A stretch of DNA of 64,000 bases. Source: Lysobacter sp. K5869 (lineage in GTDB: Bacteria; Pseudomonadota; Gammaproteobacteria; Xanthomonadales; Xanthomonadaceae). The stretch covers positions 2,023,001 through 2,087,000 of the forward strand of contig NZ_CP072597.1 of the NCBI RefSeq assembly GCF_018847975.1, written 5' to 3'. This document shows, piece by piece, positions 61,247 to 64,000 of this stretch. The notes beneath the pieces are model-generated. The model searched no databases. It had not been told where the DNA came from and saw only the letters and a list, made by a program, of their open reading frames with translations. The number at the start of each line of letters is the position of its first letter. The stretch's first letter is position 1. The translations under genes and the position numbers were made by a program.

Positions 61247-61378
61247 TGGCGCGGTCGCGGCTCGCGCCGCTCCTACAGGAAGAAGCGCGGCTGCATCGGG
61301 GCGGAAGCGACGTACCGCCCGCGCAACTGCGGCCGCATCGAAGCGACTGTAGGAGCGGCGCAAGCCGCGACCGCGCCA
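61247..61378. repeat. inverted pair of GTAG REP elements
   Basis: A minus copy at 61247-61276 and a plus copy at 61349-61378 (CAAGCC variant) with a 72-nt spacer lie between the two small membrane protein genes. Confidence 0.85.
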
Positions 61379-61438
61379 ATCCAATTACGATGGCGCTTCG
61401 AGAGCCGACGCCCCGGCCGCACAGGAGAACGACCCCGC

Positions 61439-61894
61439 ATGGACATCGCGACCCTCGGCAAAATCGTCCTCGCCGCGCTGGGCGTCGCCGCCGCCGTGGT
61501 GTTGCTGTTCGTGCTCTGGTTCAAGCCGGTCGCGTGGGTGCTGCGCGGCCTCGCCCCGCGCACGCTCGGCGCGCCGCTGCGCGAGGGCGCGGCGATGAGC
61601 GCGGTGCAGATCGCGCTGATGACGATGCTGCCCGCCGCGCTGCTGTGGGCCTTGCTCGGCGCGCGCGCGCCGGAGTGGGCGCATGTCGCGGTGGTCGCGG
61701 CCTTGCCGTGGCTCGGCCTGACGTTCGGCCTGCGCATGACGGCGCGCGATGACGAAGGCCGCGCATGGCCGTGGCCGCGCGCCGCGTTGCTGGCCTTGCC
61801 CGCGGCGCTGACCTGGTGGCTGGTCACCGCCGCGGTGCTGAGCGTCCCGCTATTGCTGGGCTTGTTCAGCCCGCCGGTGATGCTGGCCGGTTGA
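61439..61894 (+). CDS. four-helix membrane protein (paralogue 2)
   Basis: A 151-residue membrane protein with four hydrophobic segments, a good AGGAG site before the ATG and similarity in length and layout to the gene at 60703. Function unknown. Its stop is 2 bases from the end of the convergent Mpo1-like gene. Confidence 0.7.
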   Translation: MDIATLGKIVLAALGVAAAVVLLFVLWFKPVAWVLRGLAPRTLGAPLREGAAMSAVQIALMTMLPAALLWALLGARAPEWAHVAVVAALPWLGLTFGLRMTARDDEGRAWPWPRAALLALPAALTWWLVTAAVLSVPLLLGLFSPPVMLAG

Positions 61895-61896
61895 AC

Positions 61897-62391
61897 TCAG
61901 TACGACCAACCCAGCTTGCGGTACAGCTTCGCCAACACCCACGCCGGGCCGATCAACAGATACGTCAGATCGGTCAGGAAGCTCGGCTTCTTGCCTTCGA
62001 TCTTGTGGCCGATGAACTGCGCGATCCACGCGACCACGAACACCGTCACCGCGGTCCACAGCAGAACGCGGATGCCGAAGCTTTGCGCGATCCAGTTCGT
62101 CAGCAGCGACAGCGCGACGAACATCGCCAGCATGCCCAGGCCCAGCGTGCGCGAGGCGCGGTAGTAGAACAGCATCGCCGCGAACATCGGCAGCGCGGCC
62201 CAGACGCCGGCCTTGAACAGCGCGTCGGGCGAAGGGATGCACCACAGCAGCGCGATCACGCTCCACAGGATCGCCGGCACGGCGAACACGTGGATGCGCT
62301 GGTTGGTGGCGTTGCGGTGATCGCCGGAATAGCTGGCGAACCAGCGGTCGATCGGACGCTCGGCGGCGTCGGAGTGGGCGAGGGTGCTCAT
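61897..62391 (-). CDS. DUF962/Mpo1-like membrane protein
   Basis: A 164-residue membrane protein of the DUF962 family: GDHRNATNQRIHVFAVP near the N-terminus and FIGHKIEGKKPSFLTDLTYL near the C-terminus, the conserved His-containing motifs, with four helices. The yeast member Mpo1 is a dioxygenase that shortens 2-hydroxy fatty acids by one carbon. Lysobacter-type bacteria make hydroxy fatty acids, so a similar role is plausible. Confidence 0.85.
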   Translation of the reverse strand: MSTLAHSDAAERPIDRWFASYSGDHRNATNQRIHVFAVPAILWSVIALLWCIPSPDALFKAGVWAALPMFAAMLFYYRASRTLGLGMLAMFVALSLLTNWIAQSFGIRVLLWTAVTVFVVAWIAQFIGHKIEGKKPSFLTDLTYLLIGPAWVLAKLYRKLGWSY

Positions 62392-62506
62392 GGTCGGCTC
62401 CCGTGGCGGTGAGGCGGGCGCGCGGCCCGCGAGGCGGCGAACGCGCCCGCGGCGGGCGCGCGGTGGAGGTCGGCCGCGCGCGGATCGCGGCGCGGGCCGG
62501 CGGCGC

Positions 62507-62842
62507 TCAGTGCGCCGCCGATTTCGAGAATAGCTGGATCACCAGCACCCCGGCCACGATCAGGCAGATGCCGGCGATCGCGCCCGGGTCGAGCGTCTGC
62601 TTCATGAACACGGCGCCGATCAGAGCGATCAGGACGATGCCGATGCCCGACCAGATCGCGTAGGCGACGCCGACCGGGACGGTTTTGAGCACCAGCGACA
62701 GGAAATAGAACGCGACCGCGTAGCCCGCCGCGACGACGGCGGACGGCCCGGCTTTGGTGAAGCCCTCGGAGGCCTTGAGCGCGCTGGTCGCGATCACCTC
62801 GGCGGCGATGGCGACGGCCAGATACAGGTAGCCGATGTTCAT
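62507..62842 (-). CDS. small multidrug resistance (SMR) family transporter
   Basis: A 111-residue four-helix protein of the EmrE/SugE type. The essential membrane Glu is Glu15 in [13 protein letters not shown], and the [15 protein letters not shown] signature is characteristic. It would export quaternary ammonium or similar cations as a dimer. Family members in this group also include guanidinium exporters; the subtype is not certain. Confidence 0.9.
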   Translation of the reverse strand: MNIGYLYLAVAIAAEVIATSALKASEGFTKAGPSAVVAAGYAVAFYFLSLVLKTVPVGVAYAIWSGIGIVLIALIGAVFMKQTLDPGAIAGICLIVAGVLVIQLFSKSAAH

Positions 62843-63077
62843 GCGGATGCGGATCTGCGGCGAAGGGGATCGGCAGGGTAGCGCGCATGGCGGGCGGCGG
62901 GTGCGGGGCGGCGGCGATGGGGGCAGTGTCGCGCGCGGCGGGAGCGGGGTCTGTAAAGCGGGCGACAGTTCGGTGTGTCGCGGAGCCGGGCGCAACATCG
63001 GATGGCTGCGAGGGGGGGCGGGAGCGAGAGCGGGCGAGGTCGCCTGCGACTTCGCGGTTCGTCGGCCGCCGATTGCC

Positions 63078-63163
63078 CGCGTCGCGACTCGCGTCGCTCC
63101 TACAGTCGCCTTCGGCCGCTTCGCCCGCCCCCTGTAGGAGCGGCGTAAGCCGCGACCGCGCCA
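63078..63163. repeat. inverted pair of GTAG REP elements (diverged)
   Basis: A diverged minus copy ends CTAC at 63103 and a plus copy with GTAAGCC variant spans 63134-63163. They are separated by 30 nt. Confidence 0.75.
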
Positions 63164-63307
63164 CCCCGATCCACCGCGCAACGACACACAACCCGAGAGC
63201 GCCCAGCGCCGCGCACCTCGCGCAGACCCGAGAATCCCCGCACCCGAAAAATCCGCACGCCAAAACGACGAAGGGCCGCTTTCGCGGCGCCTCGCCTCCC
63301 GAAACGA

Positions 63308-63331
63308 GAAGGGCCGCTTTCGCGGCCCTTC
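63308..63331 (-). terminator. terminator of purC
   Basis: A 10-bp stem GAAGGGCCGC-TTTC-GCGGCCCTTC lies 18 bases after the purC stop. On the minus strand it is followed by a T-containing stretch (TCGTTTC), so it is a moderate terminator. Confidence 0.6.
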
Positions 63332-63348
63332 GTCTACGCGCTTCCGGC

Positions 63349-64000
63349 TCAATCCACCGAAATGCCCGCAAGCTTCTGCAGGGCCTCGGCGTACTTCGCC
63401 CGCGTCCGCTCGATCACCTGCGCCGGCAGGTTCGGACCCGGCGGGGTCTTGTCCCACTCCAGCGTCTCCAGGTAATCGCGCACGAACTGCTTGTCGTAGC
63501 TCGGCGGGCTGGTGCCGACCTGATACTGGTCGGCCGGCCAGTAACGCGACGAATCCGGCGTCAGCATCTCGTCCATCACGTACAAGCGGCCGTCGGCGTC
63601 GGTGCCGAACTCGAACTTGGTGTCGGCCAGCAGGATGCCGCGCTGGGCCGCGTAGTCGGCGGCGTAGCGGTACAGGCGCAAGGTCGCGTCGCGCACCGCT
63701 TCGGCCAACTCGGCGCCGACCGTGCGCACCGCGGTGTCGAAGTCGATGTTCTCGTCGTGGTCGCCGACGGCGGCCTTGGTCGAGGGGGTGAAGATCGGCT
63801 CGGGCAGTTGCTCGGCCTGGCGCAGCCCGCCGGGCAGGGCGATGCCGCTGATCCGGCCGGTGCGCTGGTAATCCTTCCAGCCGCTGCCGATCACGTAGCC
63901 GCGGGCGATGCATTCGATCGCCACCGGCTTGAGCTTCTTGGTGACCACCGTGCGCTTGGCGTACAGCGCCGGATCGACGCCGTCGGGCAGCACCGCGGCG
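63349..64000 (-). CDS. purC: SAICAR synthetase PurC, 5' end outside the window
   Basis: The visible part covers most of phosphoribosylaminoimidazole-succinocarboxamide synthase, which joins aspartate to CAIR in purine synthesis. Motifs seen are [50 protein letters not shown] and [17 protein letters not shown]. The sequence runs off the right edge, so the start and N-terminal residues are missing. Confidence 0.95.
   Translation of the reverse strand, partial: AAVLPDGVDPALYAKRTVVTKKLKPVAIECIARGYVIGSGWKDYQRTGRISGIALPGGLRQAEQLPEPIFTPSTKAAVGDHDENIDFDTAVRTVGAELAEAVRDATLRLYRYAADYAAQRGILLADTKFEFGTDADGRLYVMDEMLTPDSSRYWPADQYQVGTSPPSYDKQFVRDYLETLEWDKTPPGPNLPAQVIERTRAKYAEALQKLAGISVD

Larger units (their letters stand above)
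62843..63348. other. gene-free region with REP pair and duplicated hairpin
   Basis: 506 bases without a supportable gene. It contains a REP pair (63078-63163) and two copies of the purC terminator hairpin sequence (63270-63288 and 63308-63331). The left part is G-rich and unremarkable. Confidence 0.55.

Overview
The window is a very GC-rich stretch of chromosome that reads like a gammaproteobacterium of the Xanthomonadaceae, most likely Lysobacter or a close relative. The evidence is a type IV secretion effector with the xanthomonad C-terminal tail (XVIPCD), a tryptophan dioxygenase whose heme and substrate histidines fall at residues 55 and 240 as in Xanthomonas campestris, two secreted M23 cell-wall peptidases, three large secreted LTD/EEP nucleases, a branched-chain-type 2-oxoacid dehydrogenase and GTAG-headed REP repeats. 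This assignment rests on gene content and motifs, not on a database search.

Layout. 0-2.6 kb: RNA repair genes rtcB-rtcA. 2.6-7.1 kb: a secreted lectin-like/DUF11 protein, dusA and a CtlX-like amidinohydrolase. 7.3-11.2 kb: a small periplasmic protein with phoP-phoQ, then mtfA and a small secreted protein. 11.4-16.8 kb: a fused fatty-acid-kinase-like protein (FakA catalytic part plus FakB/DegV), then plsY-birA-coaX, a SPOR protein and tRNA-Thr(UGU). 17-19.4 kb: an effector and lipoprotein pair resembling X-Tfe/X-Tfi bacterial-killing modules. 19.7-25.6 kb: arginase, entericidin, CsbD, a secreted unknown, trpS and an MBL hydrolase. 25.9-30.4 kb: a GAF-GGDEF cyclase, a methyltransferase, a second two-component system and a VOC protein. 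30.5-33.3 kb: a HEAT-repeat protein and the M23/SH3b peptidase pair. 33.6-37.5 kb: the E1alpha-E1beta-SH3-E2 operon. 38.2-48.5 kb: three tandem extracellular nuclease paralogues. 48.7-55.4 kb: aromatic amino acid catabolism (kynA; a marR-type regulator divergent from hppD, then hmgA) with a POT peptide transporter. 55.7-64 kb: a lipoprotein, a CaCA exchanger, nhaA, an epimerase, EamA and SMR transporters, small membrane proteins and a truncated purC.

How the genes fit together. Much of the window suits a predatory, protein- and DNA-degrading lifestyle: secreted nucleases, cell-wall peptidases, a T4SS effector with cognate lipoprotein, peptide uptake, and tryptophan and tyrosine breakdown. The kinase/PlsY neighbourhood suggests that acyl-phosphate made from free fatty acid feeds phospholipid synthesis. 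The 2-oxoacid dehydrogenase could supply the iso-branched acyl primers typical of this family. Non-coding DNA holds REP pairs, a 36-bp tandem array, long inverted repeats and several promoters whose -10 box sits 7-8 nt before a start codon, implying leaderless mRNAs.
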